This document shows positions 1 through 7,175 of a stretch of 64,000 nucleotides of DNA, one piece after another; position 1 is the first letter of the stretch; the number at the start of each line of letters is the position of its first letter. Position numbers and translations under genes: made by a program. Source of the DNA: Pseudomonas sp. SJZ074 (GTDB taxonomy: Bacteria > Pseudomonadota > Gammaproteobacteria > Pseudomonadales > Pseudomonadaceae); the NCBI RefSeq assembly GCF_007828215.1, contig NZ_VIUE01000030.1, positions 1 to 64,000 of the forward strand. Reading direction: 5' to 3'. The notes beneath the pieces are model-generated. The model had not been told where the DNA came from, ran no database searches, and worked only from the letters and a program-made list of their open reading frames with translations.

Positions 1-13
1 TGAATGGGCATAA

Positions 14-49
14 AAAATCCGATACCAGAGGACTGGTATCGGATTTTCT
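14..49 (-). terminator. Rho-independent terminator downstream of ppa
   Basis: A perfect 15-bp inverted repeat (14-28 pairing with 33-47) encloses a 4-base loop. Read on the minus strand it is followed by a run of Ts (the A run at 12-17). It lies about 80 bases past the ppa stop codon, where a terminator for that gene is expected. The A/T flanks on both sides could make it work in both directions. Confidence 0.85.
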
Positions 50-125
50 AGAAAGCCCGGCTTGGACTCAAATGCTTAAGTGAACAGCATTACGGTGAAA
101 ACCGGGGTTCTTCTTTGAATCAGTT

Positions 126-653
126 TCAGCCCTTGTAGGCGGCAACCGACTTGGTGATCGCTTCGCGGGCGGCGTCAGCACCGGCCCAGCCTTCGATCTT
201 GACCCACTTGCCTTTTTCGAGGTCTTTGTAGTTCTCGAAGAAGTGTTCGATCTGCTGGATCAGCAGGGGTGGCAGATCGGTGTATTCCTTCACGTTGACG
301 TACAGTTGCGACAGTTTGTCGTGTGGCACTGCGATAACTTTGGCATCGCCGCCGCCGTCGTCGGTCATGTTCAGGATGCCGACTGGACGGGCACGGATGA
401 CCGAGCCAGGGGCCACTGGGTAAGGGGTCACGACCAGCACGTCGAGGGGGTCGCCGTCGTCGGCCATGGTGTTAGGGATGTAACCGTAGTTGGCCGGGTA
501 GAACATGGGGGTGGCCATGAAGCGGTCAACGAACAGGCAATCGCTGTCCTTGTCGATTTCGTATTTGATCGGGGCGTGGTTGGCCGGAATTTCGATCGCA
601 ACGTAGATGTCGTTCGGCAGGTCTTTGCCAGCCGGAATCTTGCTGTAACTCAT
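126..653 (-). CDS. ppa: Inorganic pyrophosphatase (family I)
   Basis: This cytoplasmic enzyme hydrolyses pyrophosphate to two phosphates and so drives nucleic acid and protein synthesis forward. The product has 175 residues, the normal size for a bacterial family I enzyme. The signature DDGDPLDVL is present with the metal-binding aspartates at D66, D68 and D71, and the upstream lysine, glutamate and tyrosine residues of the active site are recognisable (for example K30, E32, Y56). The gene stands alone, with a terminator after it and a TATAAT box upstream. Its start codon follows a GC-rich leader that contains a repeated 11-mer, reported separately. Confidence 0.97.
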   Translation of the reverse strand: MSYSKIPAGKDLPNDIYVAIEIPANHAPIKYEIDKDSDCLFVDRFMATPMFYPANYGYIPNTMADDGDPLDVLVVTPYPVAPGSVIRARPVGILNMTDDGGGDAKVIAVPHDKLSQLYVNVKEYTDLPPLLIQQIEHFFENYKDLEKGKWVKIEGWAGADAAREAITKSVAAYKG

Positions 654-672
654 TGGGCGGTGTCCCCGTTAG

Positions 673-718
673 TTGACCAAAAGGCTGGTCGGATTGACCA
701 AAAGTGGCGGCGATTATA
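673..718 (-). promoter_or_regulatory. ppa promoter -10 box and leader direct repeats
   Basis: On the minus strand a perfect TATAAT sits at 718-713, 60-65 bases upstream of the ppa ATG. No convincing -35 hexamer is seen 16-18 bases further upstream. Immediately downstream the sequence CTTTTGGTCAA occurs twice (704-694 and 683-673), spaced exactly 21 bp, so the first copy would sit at the transcription start. The promoter call rests on the -10 box alone. Confidence 0.5.
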
Positions 719-763
719 GGCATATTCAGCCATCGATGCCACGTTACCAGGGTCTTAGAGACC

Positions 764-1576
764 TTAGTATGACGCCTGATAGACCGGATCTTCGACCTGA
801 AGTTGCCGCAGCCGCGCCAGAGGATCCTGGCGGTAGAACGCCTTGAGCTGTTCGTAGACCCGCGGGTACGCCTGGTGCAGCAGGTCAGGGGCGCTGAAGA
901 AGTATTCGCTGGTGACGGCGAAGAACTCCGCCGGGTTTTCCGCGGCGTAGGGATCGATGAGGGTGTCGGCGTCCGGGTTCTGGTCCAGTTGGCGGTTGAG
1001 GTCGTCGAAGGCCTGCTGCATGGCTTCGGCCCAGTCGCTGACGCGCATGTCGGCGTGCAGCGGTGGCAGGCCGTTGGCGTCGCCGTTGAGCATGTCGAGC
1101 TTGTGCGCCAGTTCGTGGATCACCAGGTTGTAACCGTCCCAGCCACCGCTGGCGAGCACGCCGTCCCAGGCCAGGATGATCGGGCCCTGGGGCCAGGCTT
1201 CGCCACTGTGTTCACCGTCCCATTCGTGTTCGATGCCGCTGGCGTCGCGGTAGCGCTGTGGGCTGAGGAAGTCGTCGGGATAGAGGACGATTTCGTGGAA
1301 GCCCTGGTACCAGTTCAGCTCGCCCAGGTGCATCAGTGGCAATTGGGCCTGGGCGGCGAGCAGCAGGCGTTGTTCCTGGTGCAGTTCGACGCCGGGCAGG
1401 GCGGTCAGGTGCTTGTCCTGCAGGAACAGGACGCAGGCTTCACGCAGCCACTGGTCCTCGGCGGCGCTGATGCCGTCGAGAAAGCTCAGGTGGTGACGCA
1501 CGCGCTGCCAGATGTCATCGGCCACGGGATGCTTGGCGAGGGTGCGTTGGCGGCGCCAGTTGCTCAGGGACCACAT
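764..1576 (-). CDS. mtfA: MtfA-like zinc peptidase (M90 family)
   Basis: The 270-residue protein contains the zinc-peptidase motif HELAH at residues 154-158 followed by KLDMLNG. A downstream glutamate in AEFFAVTSEYFF (about E217) fits the third zinc ligand of the M90/MtfA family. In E. coli MtfA is a cytosolic aminopeptidase that binds the glucose repressor Mlc. Pseudomonads lack the same glucose PTS control, so the partner here is unknown. There is no signal peptide. The start lies seven bases after the stop of the DedA gene, so the two are probably co-transcribed. The family assignment is firm and the biological role is not. Confidence 0.85.
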   Translation of the reverse strand: MWSLSNWRRQRTLAKHPVADDIWQRVRHHLSFLDGISAAEDQWLREACVLFLQDKHLTALPGVELHQEQRLLLAAQAQLPLMHLGELNWYQGFHEIVLYPDDFLSPQRYRDASGIEHEWDGEHSGEAWPQGPIILAWDGVLASGGWDGYNLVIHELAHKLDMLNGDANGLPPLHADMRVSDWAEAMQQAFDDLNRQLDQNPDADTLIDPYAAENPAEFFAVTSEYFFSAPDLLHQAYPRVYEQLKAFYRQDPLARLRQLQVEDPVYQASY

Positions 1577-1582
1577 GGGCGA

Positions 1583-2239
1583 TCAGGCCTTCGAAGCACG
1601 CTGGCCCAGTTTGCTGCGGACCAGGCTGATGATCATCGGCAGCAGCGATACCAGGATGATGCCCACCACCAGCAGCGACAGGTTCTGCTTGATGAAGGGC
1701 ACGTTGCCGAAGAAGTAGCCGAGGGTGACCAGGCCGCCGACCCACAGGACCGTGCCGAGGACGCTGAAGCCGAAGAAGCGCAGGTAATTCATTTTGCCCA
1801 CACCGGCGACAAAGGGCGCGAAGGTGCGGATGATCGGCAGGAAGCGCGCCAGGGTCACGGTCTTGCCGCCGTGCTTGTCGTAGAAGTCGTGGGTTTGTTG
1901 CAGGTAGTCGCGGCGGAAGATTTTCGAGTTGGGGTTGCTGAACAGTTTTTCGCCGGCAGTGCGACCAATAAGGTAGTTGGTGCTGTCACCGAGGATCGCT
2001 GCCAGCATCAGCAGGCCGGCCAACAGGAGTGGGTCCATGGCGCCGCCCGCGGCCACGGCACCGGCGATGAACAACAGCGAATCCCCTGGCAGGAACGGCG
2101 TTACCACCAAGCCGGTTTCACAGAAGATCACCAGGAACAGGATGGCGTAGACCCAGGTGCCGTAGTGGGTCACCAGCATGTCGAGGTATACATCGAGATG
2201 CAGAATGAGGTCGAGGGGATTGAAATCCATGTAATGCAC
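1583..2239 (-). CDS. DedA family membrane protein
   Basis: This 218-residue polytopic inner-membrane protein has the DedA/VTT-domain motifs ETGLVVTPFLPGDSLLF near the N-terminus, GDSTNYLIGR in the middle and ARFLPIIRTFAPFVAGVG in the second half. DedA proteins are needed for envelope integrity, and some are undecaprenyl-phosphate or phospholipid flippases; the substrate of this one cannot be read from sequence. It directly precedes the mtfA-like gene with a 6-base gap. A second DedA domain, fused to a PAP2 phosphatase, is encoded at 18.6-19.9 kb. Confidence 0.9.
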   Translation of the reverse strand: MHYMDFNPLDLILHLDVYLDMLVTHYGTWVYAILFLVIFCETGLVVTPFLPGDSLLFIAGAVAAGGAMDPLLLAGLLMLAAILGDSTNYLIGRTAGEKLFSNPNSKIFRRDYLQQTHDFYDKHGGKTVTLARFLPIIRTFAPFVAGVGKMNYLRFFGFSVLGTVLWVGGLVTLGYFFGNVPFIKQNLSLLVVGIILVSLLPMIISLVRSKLGQRASKA

Positions 2240-2554
2240 CTTGGTGGTGGCCCGGCTCGGCAGGCGGGTGGCTCGGGCTTTGAGTTGGGCTGCGGGGTTT
2301 GTAGCTTTTTCTTACAAGCCGGGAAGATCGGGATTATACGGCGTGGATTGTGAAGGGGGCGTTGAGTTTGTAGCGGGGGATTTCTGGATGCATATCAGGC
2401 GTGAAGAGTTTTTCTGTGGCGAGGGGATTCATCCCCGCTGGGCCGCAAAGACTGAATGTAAGGTGTGTCAGGCGGACTGAGTTGGATGGGTTGGGGCTGC
2501 TTCGCAGCCCAGCGGGGATGAATCCCCTCGCCACAAGGGGGTGGTGTGTTGTTT
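2240..2554. other. Intergenic spacer of 315 bases
   Basis: The spacer between the DedA gene and the acetyltransferase gene holds one divergent pair of the TGTGGCGAGGGGAT repeat family (about 2415-2536). The remaining 170 bases upstream of dedA presumably carry its promoter, but no hexamers stand out. No additional gene is convincing here. Confidence 0.6.
2415..2536. repeat. Inverted pair of TGTGGCGAGGGGAT repeats (copy 1)
   Basis: Two palindromic units face each other: the left arm begins CTGTGGCGAGGGGATTC and the right arm ends GGATGAATCCCCTCGCCACA. Between them are the internal partner sequences CCCGCTGGGCCGC and GCAGCCCAGCGGG. The same arrangement recurs at 13.5, 35.7 and 47.7 kb in this window, so it is a dispersed intergenic REP-like element. 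Confidence 0.85.
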
Positions 2555-3016
2555 TCAGAGCTCTTCGCTGATCGGCAGGGTGTAGTTCTTGAACTCGGTG
2601 TCTTCCCTGAAGCCAATCGACTCGTAGGTTTTCTGCGCCACTTCATTGTTGCTGCTGGTGGAGACGCGCATGCGCACGGCGTTGGTTTCCTTGGCCATTT
2701 TTTTCGCGGTGCGGATCAGGTGGTCGGCCACCAGTTGCCGGCGGGCGTCTTCGGCGACGTAGATGTCGTTGAGGATCCACACGCGCTTGAGCGACAGCGA
2801 CGAGAAGCTCGGGTAGAGCTGGCAGAAGCCCAGCAGCTTGTTGTCGTCGTCATCGGGCAGGGCCAGGTAGATCACCGATTCCTTGCGGCGCAGGCGCTTT
2901 TCGAGAAAGGCCCGGGACGAGTCCGGGTATGGCAGCGAGCCATAGAATTCCCGGTATTTGACGAACAATGGGGTCAGCAGGTCCAGGTGTTCCAGGGTCG
3001 CTTGAATAATCCGCAT
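2555..3016 (-). CDS. GNAT family N-acetyltransferase
   Basis: The 153-residue product has a complete GNAT fold pattern: an N-terminal MRIIQATLEHLDLL strand-helix, the central strand with IYVAEDARRQ-LVADHL matching the acetyl-CoA pyrophosphate-binding motif A, and a C-terminal TYESIGFRED segment. It transfers an acetyl group from acetyl-CoA to an unknown amine substrate in the cytoplasm. It sits downstream of eutBC on the same strand with about 110 bases between, but nothing ties it to ethanolamine use. Confidence 0.85.
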   Translation of the reverse strand: MRIIQATLEHLDLLTPLFVKYREFYGSLPYPDSSRAFLEKRLRRKESVIYLALPDDDDNKLLGFCQLYPSFSSLSLKRVWILNDIYVAEDARRQLVADHLIRTAKKMAKETNAVRMRVSTSSNNEVAQKTYESIGFREDTEFKNYTLPISEEL

Positions 3017-3123
3017 GGCAGGTCCCGTTTACAAAGGTCGACACAAAGTCTGACAACAACGGCGCTCTGCCGTGCTTTTGATGCTGCCTGAAATCGGATC
3101 AAGAACGCAATTGGATCTACGGA

Positions 3124-3963
3124 TCAGCTTTGGGGCGGCATCAGTAGGAAATTACCTTTCATATCGGCACCGTTTTCCGACTCTAGAGTGTGTACCTGGG
3201 CCTCGTCCTTCAGGTTGACCCCCGAAAGCTGTCGGCGACAGGCCTCGCGCATCAGGTAGACCAGGCGATGGGCCGCCATGCCGTAGCTCAGGCCTTCGAG
3301 CCGGACATTGGAGATGCAGTTGCGATAGGCGTCGGTCAGGCCGACCTTGGGGTTGTAGGTGAAATACAGGCCCAGGCTGTCGGGCGAGCTGAGGCCGGGA
3401 CGTTCGCCGATCAGGATCACCGACATTTTTGCCCCAAGGCGTTCAGCCACTTCATCGGCCACCGCAACCCGGCCTTGTTCTACCAGGATGACCGGCGAAA
3501 CCGACCAGCCATCGGCGGCGATCTGTTCTTCCAGGCGCGCCAGGAACGGCAAGGTATGGCGGTGCACCGCCAACGCCGACAGGCCGTCGGCCACCACGAT
3601 GGCAAGGTCGACGCCGCCGGGATGGGCCGCTGCGTAATCGTCCAGCGTCTGCGCAGAGGGCTCATCCAGGCGTCGGCCCAGGTCCGGGCGCTGCAGATAG
3701 CTGTTGCGGTCGCTGGCGGCGCTATGGAGCAACAGACTCTCGCGGCCGCGCTCGGCCAGTTGCGCGCGAATGCCCTGGTGGTCGAACGCCAGGTGCACCG
3801 CATCCCGTGCCTGGGCGTGGGCGTATTGGAAGTCCAGTTGTGCTTGTGTCGGCAGGCTGGTGCCGGTGCGACCCAGGGCGATGCGCGCCGGGGTCAGGCG
3901 GCGCAGTTCCAGCCACGGGTTTTGCGAATCGACAGATTTTTTGTCCATGGGCAGGTCACTCAT
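3124..3963 (-). CDS. eutC: Ethanolamine ammonia-lyase small subunit
   Basis: EutC is the light subunit of adenosylcobalamin-dependent ethanolamine ammonia-lyase, which splits ethanolamine into acetaldehyde and ammonia. The 279-residue product carries the family's core segments LTPARIALGRTG, DYAAAHPGGVDLAIVVADGLSA and RPGLSSPDSLGLYFTYNPKVG. I chose the ATG at 3963 because it overlaps the eutB stop codon as ATGA, the usual arrangement for this pair; a longer open frame reaches 4062 but reads into eutB. The product works with EutB, encoded directly upstream. Confidence 0.96.
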   Translation of the reverse strand: MSDLPMDKKSVDSQNPWLELRRLTPARIALGRTGTSLPTQAQLDFQYAHAQARDAVHLAFDHQGIRAQLAERGRESLLLHSAASDRNSYLQRPDLGRRLDEPSAQTLDDYAAAHPGGVDLAIVVADGLSALAVHRHTLPFLARLEEQIAADGWSVSPVILVEQGRVAVADEVAERLGAKMSVILIGERPGLSSPDSLGLYFTYNPKVGLTDAYRNCISNVRLEGLSYGMAAHRLVYLMREACRRQLSGVNLKDEAQVHTLESENGADMKGNFLLMPPQS

Positions 3964-5354
3964 CCCAAGTGCGCCAGGGCGTGACGAAACGCCGGAGGCA
4001 GGTTGTCGCCGAACTGAACCCGGCCGTCGGCCTGGGTGAAGATGCCCATGTTCGCCAGCCACTGCTCGAACTCCGGCGCCGGCTTCAGGCCCAGGGTCTG
4101 GCGGGCGTAAAGGGCGTCGTGGAACGAGGTGGTCTGGTAATTAAGCATGATGTCGTCGGAGCCGGGGATGCCCATGATGAAGTTGATCCCGGCTACGCCC
4201 AGCAGGGTCAGCAGGGTGTCCATGTCGTCCTGGTCGGCTTCGGCGTGGTTGGTGTAGCAGATGTCGCAACCCATCGGCACGCCCAGCAGCTTGCCGCAGA
4301 AGTGGTCTTCGAGGCCGGCGCGGATGATCTGTTTGCCGTTGTAGAGATATTCCGGGCCGATGAAACCTACAACGGTGTTGACCAGGAACGGGTTGAAATG
4401 TCGTGCCACGGCGTAGGCCCGGGTCTCGCAGGTCTGTTGATCCACGCCGTGGTGGGCGTTGGCTGACAGGGCGCTGCCCTGACCGGTTTCGAAATACATC
4501 AGGTTTTTGCCGAGGGTGCCCCGATTGAGGCTGAGCCCGGCGTCGTAGCCTTCTTTCAACACGTTGAGGTTGATGCCGAAACTGGCATTGGCCGCTTCGG
4601 TGCCGGCGATGGACTGGAACACCAGGTCCAGGGGCACGCCACGGTTGGCCGCTTCGATTGAGGTGGTGACGTGGGTCAGCACGCAACCCTGGGTCGGGAT
4701 GTCGTAGCGCTGGATGATGGCGTCGAGCATTTCCAGCATGGCGCAGATCGAGGCCGTGCTGTCGGTGGCCGGGTTGATGCCGATCATGGCGTCGCCGTTG
4801 CCGTAGAGCAGGCCGTCAAGGATGCTCGCGGCGATCCCGGCTGGTTCGTCAGTGGGATGGTTGGGTTGCAGGCGCGTGGACAGACGCCCGCGCAGGCCGA
4901 GCGTGCCGCGGAATTTCGTCACTACGCGGATTTTCTGCGCCACCAGCACCAGGTCTTGCACACGCATGATTTTCGACACGGCCGCAACCATTTCCGGGGT
5001 CAGGCCAGGGGCCAGTGCCCGCAGGCTGTGTTCATCGGCGGCGTCGCTGAGCAGCCAGTCGCGAAAGCCACCGACTGTGAGGTGGCTGACCACCGCGAAG
5101 GCTTGCTTGTCGTGGGTGTCGACGATCAGCCGGGTGACTTCGTCGGCTTCGTAGGGAATCAGCATTTCTTGCAGGAAATGGCTGAGGGGCAAGTCAGCCA
5201 GGGCCATTTGCGCGGCCACGCGCTCGCCGTCGTTGAGCGCTGCGACACCGGCCAGGAAATCCCCGGAACGCGCCGGGCTGGCTTTGGCCATCAGTTCTTT
5301 GAGGCAGTCGAAGCGATAGGTCTGGGCGCCGACGGAATGGACGAATGCGGCCAT
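3960..5354 (-). CDS. eutB: Ethanolamine ammonia-lyase large subunit
   Basis: EutB is the catalytic heavy subunit of ethanolamine ammonia-lyase. At 464 residues it is full length and includes the conserved TIM-barrel segments GLRGRLSTRLQPNHPTD, GDAMIGINPATDS, CVLTHVTTSIEA and FETGQGSALSANAHHG. A GGAGG ribosome binding site lies about ten bases before the ATG. It follows the Eat permease gene on the same strand, separated by a REP doublet, and overlaps eutC. There are no carboxysome-like shell genes, so this is the simple pseudomonad version of the pathway, with acetaldehyde passed to the aldehyde dehydrogenase encoded at 7.2-8.7 kb. The cofactor adenosylcobalamin must come from elsewhere. Confidence 0.97.
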   Translation of the reverse strand: MAAFVHSVGAQTYRFDCLKELMAKASPARSGDFLAGVAALNDGERVAAQMALADLPLSHFLQEMLIPYEADEVTRLIVDTHDKQAFAVVSHLTVGGFRDWLLSDAADEHSLRALAPGLTPEMVAAVSKIMRVQDLVLVAQKIRVVTKFRGTLGLRGRLSTRLQPNHPTDEPAGIAASILDGLLYGNGDAMIGINPATDSTASICAMLEMLDAIIQRYDIPTQGCVLTHVTTSIEAANRGVPLDLVFQSIAGTEAANASFGINLNVLKEGYDAGLSLNRGTLGKNLMYFETGQGSALSANAHHGVDQQTCETRAYAVARHFNPFLVNTVVGFIGPEYLYNGKQIIRAGLEDHFCGKLLGVPMGCDICYTNHAEADQDDMDTLLTLLGVAGINFIMGIPGSDDIMLNYQTTSFHDALYARQTLGLKPAPEFEQWLANMGIFTQADGRVQFGDNLPPAFRHALAHLG

Positions 5355-5430
5355 GGGGCGGTGTCCTCCTGGTTCTTATAATGAATTCAAATACAACACT
5401 GGAACCTGTACTAAAACCTGCACTGGAACC

Positions 5431-5522
5431 CTGTGGGAGCGGGCTTGCTCGCGAATGCGGTGTGTCATTCAACAGATGCATTAACTGACACACTGCATTC
5501 GCGAGCAAGCCCGCTCCCACAG
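5431..5522. repeat. REP doublet 1 (inverted pair)
   Basis: Two copies of the CTGTGGGAGCGGGCTTGCTC palindromic unit lie in inverted orientation with a short non-conserved centre. The doublet sits between the eat and eutB genes inside a probable operon, where it could form a stable RNA hairpin that affects mRNA decay or relative expression. Confidence 0.9.
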
Positions 5523-5563
5523 GGGGACTGGGTTCCCACACAGAGAACTCAGTCCCCCTCACT

Positions 5564-6934
5564 TCAAATCCCAGTAAGCATAGCGTCCGCCGGGGCAGCG
5601 GAGCGTTGTTTGGCGGTCAGTTGGAAGTACAGGTAGCCAACGATCATGAACGCCAGGAACACCAGCCCGATCAGGGTATTGAACCAGGCCATCGCCACCA
5701 GGCACACCACGGCCAGGAACAGCGCGATGCCCGGTACGATGGGGTAGCCCGGAGCACGGAAGGTACGCTCCAGGTTCGGCTCGACCTTACGCAGCCGGAA
5801 CAGGCTGAGCATGCTGATGATGTACATCACGATGGCGCCGAACACCGACATGGTGATCATCGCCGCCGTCAGGCTCATGCCTTGCAGGTTCACCAGGCCA
5901 TCGCTGTAGATCGCCGCGATGCCGATGACGCCGCCGGCCAGGATCGCCCGGTGCGGGGTCTGGAAGCGCGACAGTTTCGCCAGGCCCCGTGGCAGGTAAC
6001 CGGCCCGGGCCAGGGCGAAGAACTGCCGCGAGTAGCCGAGGATGATCCCGTGGAAGCTCGCCACCAGGCCGAACAGGCCGATCCACACCAGCATGTGCAT
6101 CCAGGTCGAATTGTTGCCGACCACTGCTTTCATTGCCTGGGGCAGCGGGTCGTTGATGTTCGACAGTTGGCGCCAGTCGCCCACGCCGCCGGCCATGATC
6201 ATCACGCCGATGGCCAGGAACACCAGGGTCAGGATGCCGCTGACGTAGGCGCGGGGAATCGTGCGTTTCGGATCCTTGGCTTCTTCGGCGGCCATGGCCG
6301 CACCCTCGATGGCGAGGAAGAACCAGATCGCGAAGGGAATCGCCGCGAAAATGCCCGGAATTGAGGCGAGGCTGAACTCATTTGCACCAGACCAGCCGTT
6401 GAGCACGAAGTTGCTGAAACTGAAGCCCGGCGCGACCACGCCCATGAACACCAGCAGTTCGGCCACCGCCAGCACGGTGACCACCAGCTCGAACGCCGCG
6501 GCGATGCTGACGCCGAGGATGTTCAGGGTCATGAACACAATGTAGGCGCCAACCGCCGCCACTTTCGGGTCCAGGTCCGGGAACTGCACGTTGAGGTAGG
6601 CGCCAATGGCCATGGCGATGGCCGGGGGCGCAAAAACGAACTCGATCAAGGTGGCGATCCCGGCGATCAACCCGCCTTTCTCGCCAAAGGCCCGTCGGCT
6701 ATAGGCGAACGGCCCGCCGGCGTGGGGAATCGCGGTGGTCAGCTCGGTGAAGCTGAAGATGAAACAGGTGTACATCAATGCCACCATCAGCGCGGTGACG
6801 AGAAAGCCCAGCGTCCCTGCCGTGCCCCAGCCGTAACTCCAGCCGAAATACTCGCCGGAAATCACCAGGCCGACGGCAATGCCCCACAGATGCAGGGTAC
6901 CGAGTGTGGGTTTGAGTTGGTTGGTAGTCGTCAT
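5564..6934 (-). CDS. eat: Ethanolamine permease (APC superfamily)
   Basis: This 456-residue protein has about twelve hydrophobic segments and matches the APC amino acid/polyamine transporter superfamily. Its N-terminal LHLWGIAVGLVISGEYFGWS is characteristic of ethanolamine permeases of the Eat type. It imports ethanolamine as substrate for EutBC, encoded downstream. I chose the ATG at 6934 because AGAGAGGA lies just upstream; the longer frame to 7000 would run into the -12 element of the promoter. A sigma-54 promoter lies at 6996-7011, and expression is probably switched on by the AcoR-like activator at 9.1 kb. Confidence 0.92.
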   Translation of the reverse strand: MTTTNQLKPTLGTLHLWGIAVGLVISGEYFGWSYGWGTAGTLGFLVTALMVALMYTCFIFSFTELTTAIPHAGGPFAYSRRAFGEKGGLIAGIATLIEFVFAPPAIAMAIGAYLNVQFPDLDPKVAAVGAYIVFMTLNILGVSIAAAFELVVTVLAVAELLVFMGVVAPGFSFSNFVLNGWSGANEFSLASIPGIFAAIPFAIWFFLAIEGAAMAAEEAKDPKRTIPRAYVSGILTLVFLAIGVMIMAGGVGDWRQLSNINDPLPQAMKAVVGNNSTWMHMLVWIGLFGLVASFHGIILGYSRQFFALARAGYLPRGLAKLSRFQTPHRAILAGGVIGIAAIYSDGLVNLQGMSLTAAMITMSVFGAIVMYIISMLSLFRLRKVEPNLERTFRAPGYPIVPGIALFLAVVCLVAMAWFNTLIGLVFLAFMIVGYLYFQLTAKQRSAAPADAMLTGI

Positions 6935-6995
6935 AAGTCCTCTCTTGGTTTTTGATCTTTGGTGGACTTTCGGTGGTTGGGGTGTGGAGCGGGCA

Positions 6996-7011
6996 CGCAA
7001 AGGTTATGCCA
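6996..7011 (-). promoter_or_regulatory. Sigma-54 (-24/-12) promoter of eat-eutBC
   Basis: On the minus strand the sequence reads TGGCATA-ACCT-TTGCG, with the invariant GG and GC separated by exactly ten bases. It lies about 60 bases upstream of the eat ATG. Its core ACCTTTGC is identical to that of the second sigma-54 promoter in front of the aldehyde dehydrogenase gene. I see no activator dyad next to this promoter. Confidence 0.8.
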
Positions 7012-7049
7012 GGGCTGTGGGGCATTGGTTAGGGTGTGTTAGTGAGGAA

Positions 7050-7130
7050 GCCTTCGCGAGCAAGCCCGCTCCCACAGGGGACTGTGAGCCGACGCAAATC
7101 CCCTGTGGGAGCGGGCTTGCTCGCGAAAGC
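7050..7130. repeat. REP doublet 2 (opposite polarity)
   Basis: Here the two units face the other way round: TCGCGAGCAAGCCCGCTCCC comes first and GTGGGAGCGGGCTTGCTCGC second. It lies between the 3' end of the aldehyde dehydrogenase gene and the eat promoter, so it may limit read-through from one sigma-54 unit into the other. Confidence 0.88.
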
Positions 7131-7175
7131 TATCTAGGGAGCGACGCAGGACCTACCTGAATCGCCCCAGGGGGT

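Noticed and set aside
803..2353. A 516-codon plus-strand open frame
   Set aside because: It is antisense to the MtfA-like and DedA genes and shows no recognisable domain, only the Val/Gln/Gly-rich composition of a shadow frame.
5355..5563. CRISPR-like repeats
   Set aside because: The repeats here and elsewhere are inverted pairs of REP units, not regularly spaced direct repeats, and no cas gene is present.
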